A DNA stretch of 64,000 bases from Streptomyces sp. NBC_00239 (lineage in GTDB: Bacteria > Actinomycetota > Actinomycetes > Streptomycetales > Streptomycetaceae), in contig NZ_CP108096.1 of NCBI RefSeq assembly GCF_036194065.1, positions 186,001 through 250,000 on the forward strand. Reading direction: 5' to 3'. Each line of letters starts with the position of its first letter. Positions within the stretch are counted from its first letter, which is position 1. The notes beneath the pieces are model-generated. The model was not told the DNA's origin. It saw nothing but the letters and a program-made list of their open reading frames with translations, and did no database searches. The position numbers and the translations under genes are program-made. Shown here piece by piece: positions 48,343-56,608 of this stretch.

Positions 48343-48573
48343 TCAGCCCGTGAAGACGGTGGCGATCTTGGCGCCGATGAACTTGAGGATCGTGACGGCC
48401 TGGGTCGGCGTGAACACCATCACGGCGACGACGGCGCCGCCGACCATGTGGGTGATCAGCGCGCCCCACTCCTTTTTCGCCCAGTGCCCGAAGCCGCGAA
48501 CGGCGAGCACGGCGACGAACAGGGAGCCGACGACCGCGAGAATCCAGGAAACGAGCGCGTTGTCTCCGCCCAT
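48343..48573 (-). CDS. Pilin-like small membrane protein (VirB2/TcpD-like)
   Basis: ATG at 48573 (MGGDNALVSWILAVVGSLFV...). 76 residues with two membrane segments (about 7-27 and 36-56) joined by a short RGFGHWAKKEWGA turn. There is no cleavable signal. Size, topology and position ahead of the VirB3-like gene fit the VirB2/TcpD class. The N-terminal domain of the protein at 1622-2527 is a related copy. Confidence 0.75.
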   Translation of the reverse strand: MGGDNALVSWILAVVGSLFVAVLAVRGFGHWAKKEWGALITHMVGGAVVAVMVFTPTQAVTILKFIGAKIATVFTG

Positions 48574-48667
48574 GGGGAATCCACTCCTTGGGTTTGATGG
48601 GAAGGGTGTTGAAGGGCCGGCCGTACGGCGGGCCCGCGGCAGCCGCCGCGTGAAAGGGGGAGGGCCG

Positions 48668-49705
48668 CTACGCGGTCTTGGCGGTGACCGCCTCGACCTG
48701 CCAGCGACTCGCGCTGGACGCCGAGACCTTGGTGAGGGTGATCTGGTAGGTCTGCTGGACCTGGGCGCCGCCGAGCTTCCAGCGCACCGTTGCCGTGCCG
48801 GACCTCTTGTCGCCGGTGCCGGCGTCCACGACCCAGGAGTCGAGGGTGTCGAGCGCGAGTCCGGAGCCGAGCGGCTCGATGTCCGCGCCGGGCGCGGCCG
48901 CCTGGTCCTCGCTGCCCTGGGCCCACGACTTGAGGAAGTCCTTGACCGTCTCGCGGGTCATGCCCGCGAGCTGGGTGTCGGCCTCGGGGCCCTCCGGCGC
49001 CTTGTAGCCGGCGGCGGTCGGCATGCCGACCAGCGCGGGCTGCCCGGTGACCACCACCCGGCCCTCGCCCTGGGCGACCGGCACCTCCAGTCCGCGCCAA
49101 CTCGTCGCGGTCCGCTGGTTCTTGCCGCTGCCGGTCACCGTGCTCACCCGCACGTCGACCCGCACCCGGGCCCGCTTGCCGCCGACCTGGGTCACGGTGC
49201 CCGGGATGGTCTGCGCGACCAGCTGGACGCCGGAGCCGTTCCACCCGAGCTTCGGGTCGATGCCCTTGGCCAGGTCCGCCTCGAGCTCCTTGGCGCGGGC
49301 ATCGGGTTCCTGCGCGTTCCAGTTCATGTAGCTGCGAGCGAACCGGGCCGCGACCTGCTGCGCCTCGGCTTCGGGCACGTTGTTCTTCTTGGCCTCGGCC
49401 TGCGGGTCCGCCTGCTCGACGGGCGTCGGCGGCTTCGTGGGGAAGACCCACGTGCGCACGCCGGTGAACGCGGCCAGGCCGATGACCAGCCAGATCGCGA
49501 CCCGTCCCGCCTTGCGGGCGGCCGAGCGTCCCGAGGACTCCTCCTCCTCCGCCCAGCCCAGCGCGGCCGGCGCTCGCGTCCCCCTCCCCTCCCCCGCCTC
49601 TGGCGAAGGCGCCTCCACCGAGGCGTCCGCGACAGCGGTGATTCCCTCATCACCGCCCTTGGGCTCTTTCGGTGGAAGATTCAGCATCTTCCGCAGCGCA
49701 CTCAT
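48668..49705 (-). CDS. TcpC/VirB8-like transfer protein, first of operon
   Basis: ATG at 49705 (MSALRKMLNLPPKEPKGGDE) follows GAGGAG at seven bases. A cytoplasmic acidic N-terminus, a membrane segment at 68-88 (AIWLVIGLAAFTGVRTWVF), and two NTF2-like domains: 105-225 (ARFARSYMNWNAQEPDARAK, RARVRVDVRVSTVTGSG) and 245-345 (TRETVKDFLKSWAQGSEDQA, TYQITLTKVSASSASRWQV). This tandem layout is that of TcpC-type proteins. It begins the main transfer operon, 117 bp downstream of a DnaA-box-like motif. Confidence 0.8.
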   Translation of the reverse strand: MSALRKMLNLPPKEPKGGDEGITAVADASVEAPSPEAGEGRGTRAPAALGWAEEEESSGRSAARKAGRVAIWLVIGLAAFTGVRTWVFPTKPPTPVEQADPQAEAKKNNVPEAEAQQVAARFARSYMNWNAQEPDARAKELEADLAKGIDPKLGWNGSGVQLVAQTIPGTVTQVGGKRARVRVDVRVSTVTGSGKNQRTATSWRGLEVPVAQGEGRVVVTGQPALVGMPTAAGYKAPEGPEADTQLAGMTRETVKDFLKSWAQGSEDQAAAPGADIEPLGSGLALDTLDSWVVDAGTGDKRSGTATVRWKLGGAQVQQTYQITLTKVSASSASRWQVEAVTAKTA

Positions 49706-49821
49706 CCCGTACTCCTCGGCCAATTCCCAATAACCGACCTCCGCGCATAAGGGCATGGCGGGGTGCCATGCGGCCTCACGCATTTCGCGGAAAGCTCACA
49801 CGGAAAACGTAGAATCGTTGG

Positions 49822-49841
49822 CCTGTGGATAAGTTCCGGCG
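49822..49841 (-). promoter_or_regulatory. DnaA-box-like motif of the transfer operon
   Basis: Minus-strand CGCCGGAACTTATCCACAGG, containing the perfect DnaA box TTATCCACA, then GCCAACGATTCTACGTT. The tail TTCTACGTT also follows the copy at 51955 at the same distance, so it may be the -10 (TACGTT). Confidence 0.6.
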
Positions 49842-49883
49842 ATTCGGCGCCCCACGGTTCAGCGGAGGGGGAGAGCACAAAAA

Positions 49884-49915
49884 ATGGGGGCCACGGGAAA
49901 ACCCGTGGCCCCCAT
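49884..49915 (-). terminator. Rho-independent terminator
   Basis: 14-bp stem ATGGGGGCCACGGG with a 4-base loop. On the minus strand it is followed by a T-run, 22 bp after the coupling ATPase stop. It is the most classical terminator of the window and separates that gene from the rest of the transfer operon. Confidence 0.85.
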
Positions 49916-49937
49916 CGGTGCCTCTGTGCCCGGCAGG

Positions 49938-51869
49938 TCAGCCGTGGCGGTCCTCGTCCTCCTCGTCGCCTTCCTCGTCGTCGTCGACGGCGCCGTCCTC
50001 AGCGTCCTGCTCGTCCTGGTCGGAGTCGGCGGGATCGTCGGACTCCACGGCCTCCTTCTCGTCCTCGTCGGGCCGGTAGTAGTCGGCGAGGTCGGCCAGC
50101 GCGAACAGCTCCTTGCCGTCGACGAGACGTCCGCCGGGGAAGTTGTTGCGGCGCCGCTTGTGCTGGCGCATCAGCTCGGCGCTGACCTCGATCCCCTCCT
50201 CGGCCAGCCGGCGGGAAATCTCCGCCAGCGGCAGCAGCTCGACGTCCTCCTCCGGCTCGTCCACGACGGCCGGCGACGCCGCGTCGCCCTCCAGCGCCAG
50301 CGGATCGTCCTTGACCATGCTCACCGCCGGCCGTTCTCCACCACCCTCGTCAGCTGCCGATATGGTCTGCTGGTCAGGCGAGTTGACCTCCTTGGTGAAC
50401 AGCGGCCTGGACTCCTGCAGCAGGGACGGCAGCCGCTGAGGACTGCGCGCCGGCGGGGCCCCGTACAGGTCCTCCGTGCTGTATCCGCGCTGGGCGCGCA
50501 GTTCCATGCTGTGCGTGCGGAAGTCCTCCGGGTCCGCGTACGGGACCTGGATCCACACCCGCCGGTTGCCCTCGATGATCATCATGCGGCCCGCACGGTC
50601 GACGCTCTCCGGCACGGGAGTGGTGTTGACGATCATCTTCCACTGGTTGGCGTTGTAATTGCCCATAAGGATCATTCGGAACATGTTCCGCAGCCCCCGG
50701 GAGCCGACCGCAGCCTCGCGCAGGTCCTGGAAGACGCCGATGATCGTCACGTTGACGTGCCGGCCCATGCGCATGATGGACGCGATATCGCCCCAGATGG
50801 GGTCGCTGGCCGGGTCGCCCTTTTCCTTGTTCTCGTTCCACCACTCTTTCGACGCGTCGCCGAATTCGTTGCCTTCTTCGAGAATGAGGGTAAGGCGGTC
50901 GAAGTTCTTCCTCGGGTTGCCCTTCTTCACATAGTTCCGAGCCTCCACCTCACGGGCGGCCCAGGAAATCGCGGACCGCATGTCCCCGATATTTCCCGGG
51001 TCGGTGTAGAGGTGAACTCCCTCCACTCCCTCGAAGCAGTTGATGCTCGCCATCTTCACGTCGATGCCGATGACGGTCGCTCGCTGCCGTACCAACTGCG
51101 TGATGATCATCTGGAGGAACGAGGACTTGCCGCCACCCGAACCGACCGAAAGCGCCCACATCGCGGTTTCGCCGGTCATTTCCTTGATTACCGGGCGCTG
51201 GCGTTCGTCGATACCCAGCACGAGCTGGCCGGGCTCACATGCGGCGATCGCCTTCTGCACGATGTCGCTGAAGAAGTCCACCTTCTCCGGCGGTTCGAGC
51301 TTCGGCTTCGGCTTCTGCGGGGTGAACACCACGTTGAAAGGATGGTTCTTGAGGTTCCACTCCCCCGCCCACTGCCCGCCCATCCGGTCCTGGATCAGCT
51401 CACGCATCTGGTCCTTGAAGCCACCCGGATCGTGCCAGCCGTCCGGCAGCCGCACCGCGACGAACGACCGGTCGATGGGGATGTTCAGGGCACGCAGCCG
51501 TTGATGGTCGTCCCACTCGGACAGCAGGTCCTTGAGCGCCATGGACATCGGAATCACCAGGGCCCGCATGTGGTTTCGCCGGCCGCGCCCGCGTATCGCG
51601 GCGATCACCACGATCGGGACGGCCACGGCTGCGGCGACGATCGACACACGGATCACACGGTCGTGGTCCTTGATCCCCCACCACATCCACGCAGCCCAGC
51701 CCGCCCACGCGAGGAGGACCACTCTCAGCAGGGCGACCCCCCAGCGCGGCAGACTGCCCGGTGGTCGTGGCTCACCGTCCAGCGGGGCCCCGCTGATGAA
51801 CCGGCCGAAGACCATGACCCCTTGCTCCAGGCCGTCCTCGACCTGCTTGTCAAACTTCGTCTGCGCCAC
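49938..51869 (-). CDS. FtsK/SpoIIIE-like conjugal coupling ATPase
   Basis: GTG at 51869 (VAQTKFDKQVEDGLEQGVMV) with GGAAG eight bases before. Two membrane segments at about 44-65 and 72-92, then the ATPase domain with Walker A at about 242-250 (VGSGGGKSSFLQ), Walker B-like FDRLTLILEEGNEFG, and VNVTIIGVFQDLREAAVGS. The C-terminal part is acidic, with a helix-turn-helix-like region (AEISRRLAEEGIEVSAELMR) and a very acidic tail. It should dock and pump the DNA into the mating channel. It is a single-gene unit with its own motif and terminator. Confidence 0.85.
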   Translation of the reverse strand: MAQTKFDKQVEDGLEQGVMVFGRFISGAPLDGEPRPPGSLPRWGVALLRVVLLAWAGWAAWMWWGIKDHDRVIRVSIVAAAVAVPIVVIAAIRGRGRRNHMRALVIPMSMALKDLLSEWDDHQRLRALNIPIDRSFVAVRLPDGWHDPGGFKDQMRELIQDRMGGQWAGEWNLKNHPFNVVFTPQKPKPKLEPPEKVDFFSDIVQKAIAACEPGQLVLGIDERQRPVIKEMTGETAMWALSVGSGGGKSSFLQMIITQLVRQRATVIGIDVKMASINCFEGVEGVHLYTDPGNIGDMRSAISWAAREVEARNYVKKGNPRKNFDRLTLILEEGNEFGDASKEWWNENKEKGDPASDPIWGDIASIMRMGRHVNVTIIGVFQDLREAAVGSRGLRNMFRMILMGNYNANQWKMIVNTTPVPESVDRAGRMMIIEGNRRVWIQVPYADPEDFRTHSMELRAQRGYSTEDLYGAPPARSPQRLPSLLQESRPLFTKEVNSPDQQTISAADEGGGERPAVSMVKDDPLALEGDAASPAVVDEPEEDVELLPLAEISRRLAEEGIEVSAELMRQHKRRRNNFPGGRLVDGKELFALADLADYYRPDEDEKEAVESDDPADSDQDEQDAEDGAVDDDEEGDEEDEDRHG

Positions 51870-52207
51870 GGGCCACTTCCCCTTCCACGCTCAGCTCCCT
51901 CCCGGCTCCCGCAGCACGCGGAAGAACGATCAAGAGCGAACGTAGAAAGATCGGCCTGTGGACAGAGTCCGCGAAAGCGGACCACCGCACCGCGGCGAAC
52001 TACGCGGAGCAGCCGCGCTGTTCACCCGGGCCCCCCACGGGCCTGCCCTCGGCAGGGCGCCGACCGTCGAGCTCAGGGAGCGCCGCCGCCGATGACAGCC
52101 GCGATCGAGGTCGCAGGCAGCACGGAGTGCCGCTCAACCACGGCTGGCTGCGCCGGAGTTCTGGTCCGGCACGGGTGCCGTATCCCCCGAGCCGATAGCG
52201 TCGGAGC
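51870..52207. other. Divergent intergenic region
   Basis: This 338-bp gap lies between the coupling ATPase and the plus-strand gene at 52208. It holds one DnaA-box-like motif and GGGCCCCCCACGGGCC-type GC-rich stretches, and no gene. Regions next to a coupling-protein gene often contain oriT, but I see no recognisable nic site. Confidence 0.45.
51955..51973 (-). promoter_or_regulatory. DnaA-box-like motif of the coupling ATPase gene
   Basis: Minus-strand CGCGGACTCTGTCCACAGG, followed by CCGATCTTTCTACGTT, about 86 bp upstream of the GTG at 51869. It shares the trailing TTCTACGTT with the transfer-operon copy. Confidence 0.6.
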
Positions 52208-52780
52208 ATGCACCCCACTTCACCCGCCGGCCCGGTAGCCGGGACCCCCGCCTACTGGTCGATGCTGGAGCGTCAGGCCGACAGCTACTCCCGAAGCCGT
52301 GCATCAAGCGCACCCGGCGACTGGGCTGACGCGCAAGATCTCATGATGCGCCTGAAGCCGTACGGCACATCCGGTCTGCTCGACCTGTCCACGCTGCTGG
52401 TCCTGCACGCCATCGACCGCTGCCCCGTCGAGCTCCGCGACGGCCAAGGCCGGCCAGCCCTCTCGAACCTGATCCACGGCCAGTCCGACGCCCTCACGAC
52501 GATCGACGCGACTGCATCCGCGAACGCGCGCCTGAACCGCGGGCCCGAGACCGCCAACGACCTCGCCGACACCGAGCAGCAGATCGAGCGCATCAACGAC
52601 CTCGAGACGGCAGTGGCGACAGCCCTTCAGACTCGGGCCGGGCACCCCAAGGCCCGACGCAACGTACGCCGAGCCCTGACTGACCGCGGCGAGGGTGCCC
52701 GGGAAGCATCGGCGATCTTCGGAATCCTCAGCGAGATCATGGAGACCATCGGCCACCGCACCGCTCACACCGCAGGCTGA
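52208..52780 (+). CDS. Hypothetical helical protein, 190 aa
   Basis: ATG at 52208 (MHPTSPAGPVAGTPAYWSML...); GGAG overlaps the upstream side of the start and TAGCGT stands about 10 bases before it, so the mRNA may have almost no leader. The protein is helical throughout (NDLADTEQQIERINDLETAV, EGAREASAIFGILSEIMETI), with no membrane segment. No family is recognised. It is divergent from the coupling ATPase gene and stands alone. Confidence 0.65.
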   Translation: MHPTSPAGPVAGTPAYWSMLERQADSYSRSRASSAPGDWADAQDLMMRLKPYGTSGLLDLSTLLVLHAIDRCPVELRDGQGRPALSNLIHGQSDALTTIDATASANARLNRGPETANDLADTEQQIERINDLETAVATALQTRAGHPKARRNVRRALTDRGEGAREASAIFGILSEIMETIGHRTAHTAG

Positions 52781-53071
52781 GCCGCCGCACGCCACTCCCC
52801 GCTCCGGTGCCGCACCGCACCCTGACCGCGATACACAGCCTCCAAGCGGCCCTGGCTCACCGGCTCTGCGAGCCACGCAGTCAGTGTTCGCGCACATGTG
52901 GGCGCTTCAGGAGGCGGCGATTCTGGCGTTCGCCGCCATTGCCGGGCCCTGACGGCCGACGCTTAGGATCGCTCCTGGCGAAGAATCGAACGAGGTCGAA
53001 CGGAGCGCTCTGCGAGGAGCGGCCGAATAGCTGGCGGAGCCGCAGGCCGTCTGGGATCGGGTGCCCTGCGC

Positions 53072-53437
53072 TCAGCGGGCGGAGCCGAACAGGAGCGCCA
53101 GTCCGATGATCAGCCCACCGTAGGCCAGCACCAGCAGGGCCACGACGACGAGCAGCAGCCAGCCAGTCAGAATGCCGACAAGCGCCAACCCGCGATCCCG
53201 ACCGTCAAGGCGCTTGCCGCGGCGTCGGCCGAGATGGCCGGCCGGGACGGCGACCACGCCGAACATGAACATGGCGAAGGTGTAGTACTGCCCATACATG
53301 AGCCAGAACATGGGCGTGGCGAAGATCGCCACTATGAGAGCGACGCCCAGAGCCGCTGACCAAATACTGACCCGTGCCGGAGTGTTGCGGACTGAGCCGC
53401 CTCGCCGTGCTGTCGCCGGCGCATTGTTGTCCATCAT
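53072..53437 (-). CDS. Small membrane protein, 121 aa
   Basis: ATG at 53437 (MMDNNAPATARRGGSVRNTP...) with GGGGGAA upstream. Three or four membrane segments: IWSAALGVALIVAIFATPMF, YTFAMFMFGVVAVPAG, and LALVGILTGWLLLVVVALLV continuing into LAYGGLIIGLALLF. A basic loop (RRRGKRLDGRDRG) separates the pairs. It resembles DUF4190-type small membrane proteins of actinobacteria. It lies next to the DUF2637 gene on the same strand; its role is unknown. Confidence 0.7.
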   Translation of the reverse strand: MMDNNAPATARRGGSVRNTPARVSIWSAALGVALIVAIFATPMFWLMYGQYYTFAMFMFGVVAVPAGHLGRRRGKRLDGRDRGLALVGILTGWLLLVVVALLVLAYGGLIIGLALLFGSAR

Positions 53438-53556
53438 GCTTGTTCCCCCGTAAAGATCAGATCGCCACCCTACGAGAGACCCGACCCCGGAGGCCGCCTT
53501 CTCCGTTCGGGTGGAAGATGGCGCCACCCCTCCATCCATGGGGCGAACACCACCGG

Positions 53557-54909
53557 CTACGAGGCACCCTTCACCACGGCGAGCCGCTGAGCCCCCTGCA
53601 GTCGCTCCTCCTCGTCCCGTGTGATCCGGTGCGCTTGTCCGCGGTTCACCTCACGACCGTGAGCAGCAAGCCAGTCCACCACGGTCGGTGTGTGCGTGGA
53701 GTCGAGGACCCTCATCGCATAGCGGACTGCAGCCGCATTCGACTTCAACCCCGCGACAGCGGACTCGTGTTCGGCGCGCTCGAGATTCCCCACCGCGCCG
53801 CCACCCTCTATCTCAGGTACGGGGTCTGCAGCTTTTGGGACTCCGCCCTCCCCCGAGGTCGGGACAGTGAGCCCTTCCTCCGTCCTCCCTGCGATCGGGA
53901 CGTCGGTCGGTTCGTCGCCAGGTTCCTCATCACTCGCCGGGTCTCCAGGGCCTGGCGTGCTCCATCCAGGCTCCGCCTCGCTGTCCCCCTGCCGTGAGGT
54001 GGGAGCGACGGACGCCGACGGACCTGGCTCTGGCGGGGCTTCGGCAGCGCCTCCTCCGATGGTGTCTTGCTCGTCCCGGCTGGCGTCTGGCTCAGACGAC
54101 CCCGCATCTGACAGCTCGAGGCCTCCCCCGTGCTCGGGTCCTATTGCGTGATCATTCTGGTCGCCGGGGCCTGGCACGGTGTGCCTCTCCAGTTCCTGCG
54201 GGCGACTCGTCCCCACTTCCGGGTCACGTGCCCGGGGGTGGCTCGCCGCCTCAAGCGGCACTCCAAAGCGCGCGATGCGCAAGGGAAGGAGTTCCTCCAC
54301 CGGGGCCTTCCAGCGCCAACCTCGCCCGTAGCGACCTCGCAGCCGGGCCTGGTACACGAGTCGCTGTTGCTCGGCCTGGATTACGTCGTCGTACTTCCGG
54401 ATCTCCCAGAGCATCATCCGGCGCCAGAGCCGGAAAGTAGGCAGCGGGGCGAGCAGCCACCGCCAGAGCCGGACCCCTTCCATGTGCCGGTCCGCTGTGA
54501 TCGCCGCCAGCCGACCGACCGCATGCCGGGCCGCCTCGACCGTCACCACGAAGAGGATGGGGATCACGCCGTGCATGCCGACACCTACTGGGTCCGGCCA
54601 GGCAGCCACAGCGTTGAACCCAATCGTCGCAGCGGTCAGGAGCCAGGCCGCCTGACGGAGCATTGGGAACGGAATGCGAAGCCAGGTCAGTAGAAGATCG
54701 AGGGCCAGGAGCACGGCGATGCCGGCATCGACCCCGATCGGGAAGACCGTGGCGAAGGACCCAAAACCCTTGCGGACCGCGAGATCCCGCACGGCCGTGT
54801 ACGAACCTGCGAATCCGATCGCCGCGATCACCACCGCTCCCGACACCACCACGGCTATCAGGCCACGCTGGGTTCGGCTCAGGCTGATGCGCTTTGCGCT
54901 GCGCTCCAC
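53557..54909 (-). CDS. DUF2637 membrane protein with C-terminal HTH
   Basis: GTG at 54909 (VERSAKRISLSRTQRGLIAV) follows AAGGGAG; the frame stays open far upstream through the iteron array, but that part is repeat sequence and not coding. Residues 10-130 hold four membrane segments including FPIGVDAGIAVLLALDLLLT, the DUF2637 signature found on many Streptomyces plasmids. A basic cytoplasmic region, a long acidic Pro/Glu-rich linker (about 230-380) and a C-terminal helix-turn-helix-like segment (DSTHTPTVVDWLAAHGREVN) follow. A membrane anchor fused to a DNA-binding end, beside the array, suggests a role in plasmid localisation or transfer. Confidence 0.8.
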   Translation of the reverse strand: MERSAKRISLSRTQRGLIAVVVSGAVVIAAIGFAGSYTAVRDLAVRKGFGSFATVFPIGVDAGIAVLLALDLLLTWLRIPFPMLRQAAWLLTAATIGFNAVAAWPDPVGVGMHGVIPILFVVTVEAARHAVGRLAAITADRHMEGVRLWRWLLAPLPTFRLWRRMMLWEIRKYDDVIQAEQQRLVYQARLRGRYGRGWRWKAPVEELLPLRIARFGVPLEAASHPRARDPEVGTSRPQELERHTVPGPGDQNDHAIGPEHGGGLELSDAGSSEPDASRDEQDTIGGGAAEAPPEPGPSASVAPTSRQGDSEAEPGWSTPGPGDPASDEEPGDEPTDVPIAGRTEEGLTVPTSGEGGVPKAADPVPEIEGGGAVGNLERAEHESAVAGLKSNAAAVRYAMRVLDSTHTPTVVDWLAAHGREVNRGQAHRITRDEEERLQGAQRLAVVKGAS

Positions 54910-54953
54910 TTCCCACTCCCTTGATCCGATTCCGGGAAGTGTGCGGCGAGCCG

Positions 54954-54971
54954 CCTGTGGATAGAGTCCCG
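54954..54971 (-). promoter_or_regulatory. DnaA-box-like regulatory motif
   Basis: Minus-strand CGGGACTCTATCCACAGG, 44 bp upstream of the DUF2637 gene start and in its direction. Confidence 0.55.
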
Positions 54972-55097
54972 CTTCTGCCGCAGCAGCCCGATGGGTCCAA
55001 GCGAGTGAATCGACCAGATGGCTGATGCGAGCGGCCACCGAGGGGGAATGGATGAAGGCGCAGCCGTAGCTCTTCAAGGTGGCTCTGACGCTGAGGC

Positions 55098-56170
55098 GGG
55101 TACCCGGGGTACCCACCCGCGGACCCGGAGACCCGGAGACCCGCACGGAACGCGAGGGGCGGGTACCCGGGGTACCCACCCCCTCCACCTCTCCGCGGAC
55201 CCGATGCCGAGGTGGGTACCCGGGGTACCCACCCCCTCCCCTCCCCGTGGACCTGACGCCGAGGTGGGTACCCCGGGTACCCACCCGCGGACCCGGAGAC
55301 CCGGAGACCCGCACGGAACGCGAGGGGCGGGTACCCGGGGTACCCACCCCCTCCACCTCTCCGCGGACCTCAAGGGTGGGTACCCGGGTACCCACCCGCG
55401 GACCTGACGCTGAGGCGGGTACCCGGGGTACCCACCCGCGGACCCGATGCCGAGGCGGGTACCCGGGGTACCCACCGCCCCGCCTCCCCCGCGCCCCACG
55501 TGGACCCGATGCCGAGGCGGGTACCCGGGGTACCCACCCCCTCCACCTCTCCGCGGACCTCAAGGGCGGGTACCCGGGGTACCCACCCCCTCCCCTCCCC
55601 GCGGACCTGACGCCGAGGTGGGTACCCGGGGTACCCACCCCCTCCACCTCTCCGCGGACCTCAAGGGCGGGTACCCGGGGTACCCACCCGCGGACCTGAC
55701 GCTGAGGCCGGTACCCGGGGTACCCACCGCCCCGCCTCCCCCGCGCCCCACGTGGACCCGATGCCGAGGCGGGTACCCGGGGTACCCACCCCCTCCACCT
55801 CTCCGCGGACCTCAAGGGCGGGTACCCGGGGTACCCACCCGCGGACCTGACGCTGAGGCCGGTACCCGGGGTACCCACCGCCCCGCCTCCCCCGCGCCCC
55901 ACGTGGACCCGATGCCGAGGCGGGTACCCGGGGTACCCACCCCCTCCACCTCTCCGCGGACCTCAAGGGCGGGTACCCGGGGTACCCACCCCCTCCCCTC
56001 CCCGCGGACCTGACGCCGAGGTGGGTACCCGGGGTACCCACCTCCCCTCCCTGCAGGCGGAGCCGGCGGGGCGGGTACCCGGGGTCCCTCCCTGCAGGCG
56101 GAGCCGGCGGGGCGGGTACCCGGGGTACCCACCCGCGGACCTGCCACCGGGGTGGGTACCCGGGGTACCC
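55098..56170 (+). repeat. Iteron array: 22 double GGGTACCC sites
   Basis: Twenty-two copies of GGGTACCCGGGGTACCC (two palindromic GGGTACCC octamers, one base apart) lie at spacings of about 32-64 bp. The copy at 55266 is inverted; the copies at 55378, 55709, 55860 and 56073 are variants. The spacers are also repeated (CCCCCTCCACCTCTCCGCGG, CGAGGCGGGTACC-type units), giving higher-order repeats. It lies between the DUF2637 gene and the parAB-like operon, the position of a partition centromere or an iteron origin. Outlying copies at 56457-56473 and 59154-59170 flank the par genes. Confidence 0.85.
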
Positions 56171-56205
56171 GCCCGTGGAGGCGAACCTGGAGAACACGCG
56201 CCCAA

Positions 56206-56445
56206 CCATCAGCGCCGATCGAAGCCACGCTCCTCGACGGTGACGCCGAGGGCCGCCATCCTGGACACTCCGAGTCCGGCTTCCGCCTCACTGCGGCCTT
56301 GGCGCTGACGTGTTCGCAGCCGGGCCGGGAGTGCATGCCGACCGACTTCCACCACGCCCTCATCTACACGCCGATGCAGGGCGGCTGGTTGACGCGCAAG
56401 CAGCGCGAGCGCAAGGGCGGGCAGTACGCCGAGAACAGGTTCACT
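56206..56445 (+). pseudogene. Truncated copy of the replication-type gene
   Basis: The frame reads LLDGDAEGRHPGHSESGFRL, then ALALTCSQPGRECMPTDFHH, then IYTPMQGGWLTRKQRERKG and QYAENRF. Residues match the gene at 62797 (LLEGDVEGRYAGRDDPDSGY, ALACSQPGREWTPADFHQ, IYTPTRGGWWARRLRERKGT) over about 75 positions. It has no start region and stops abruptly 12 bp before an iteron at 56457. It is a broken internal fragment of a paralogue. Confidence 0.75.
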
Positions 56446-56456
56446 CGAGCCGGGGC

Positions 56457-56473
56457 GGGTACCCGGGGTACCC
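56457..56473 (+). repeat. Outlying iteron copy
   Basis: GGGTACCCGGGGTACCC exactly at the break of the truncated paralogue, about 290 bp from the array end. Confidence 0.75.
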
Positions 56474-56552
56474 ACCCCGGCGATCCGGCGCGGGCTGCGG
56501 CTACCTTCGCTTCTCGTGGCGACTCGACGGAACGCGACAGGCGTCAAAACAC

Positions 56553-56593
56553 GGCGGAGGCCCGACGCTCAAAAGCAGCGTCGGGCCTCCGCC
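56553..56593 (-). terminator. Terminator of the par operon
   Basis: Perfect 17-bp stem GGCGGAGGCCCGACGCT with a 7-base loop, 15 bp after the ParB-like stop; a short T-containing tract follows on the minus strand. Confidence 0.8.
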
Positions 56594-56608
56594 GGATTCT
56601 TCAGATTC

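Noticed and set aside
49884..52238. 784-codon plus-strand frame
   Set aside because: Antisense to the coupling ATPase gene, whose Walker motifs are on the minus strand; it also crosses a terminator.
54910..55902. N-terminal extension of the DUF2637 protein through the repeats
   Set aside because: The minus-strand frame is open only because the repeat has no stop in any frame; the product would be low-complexity, and a good GTG with a ribosome binding site lies at 54909.
55098..56170. CRISPR array
   Set aside because: Repeats are 17-bp double palindromes with spacers that are themselves repeated and of uneven length; there are no cas genes.
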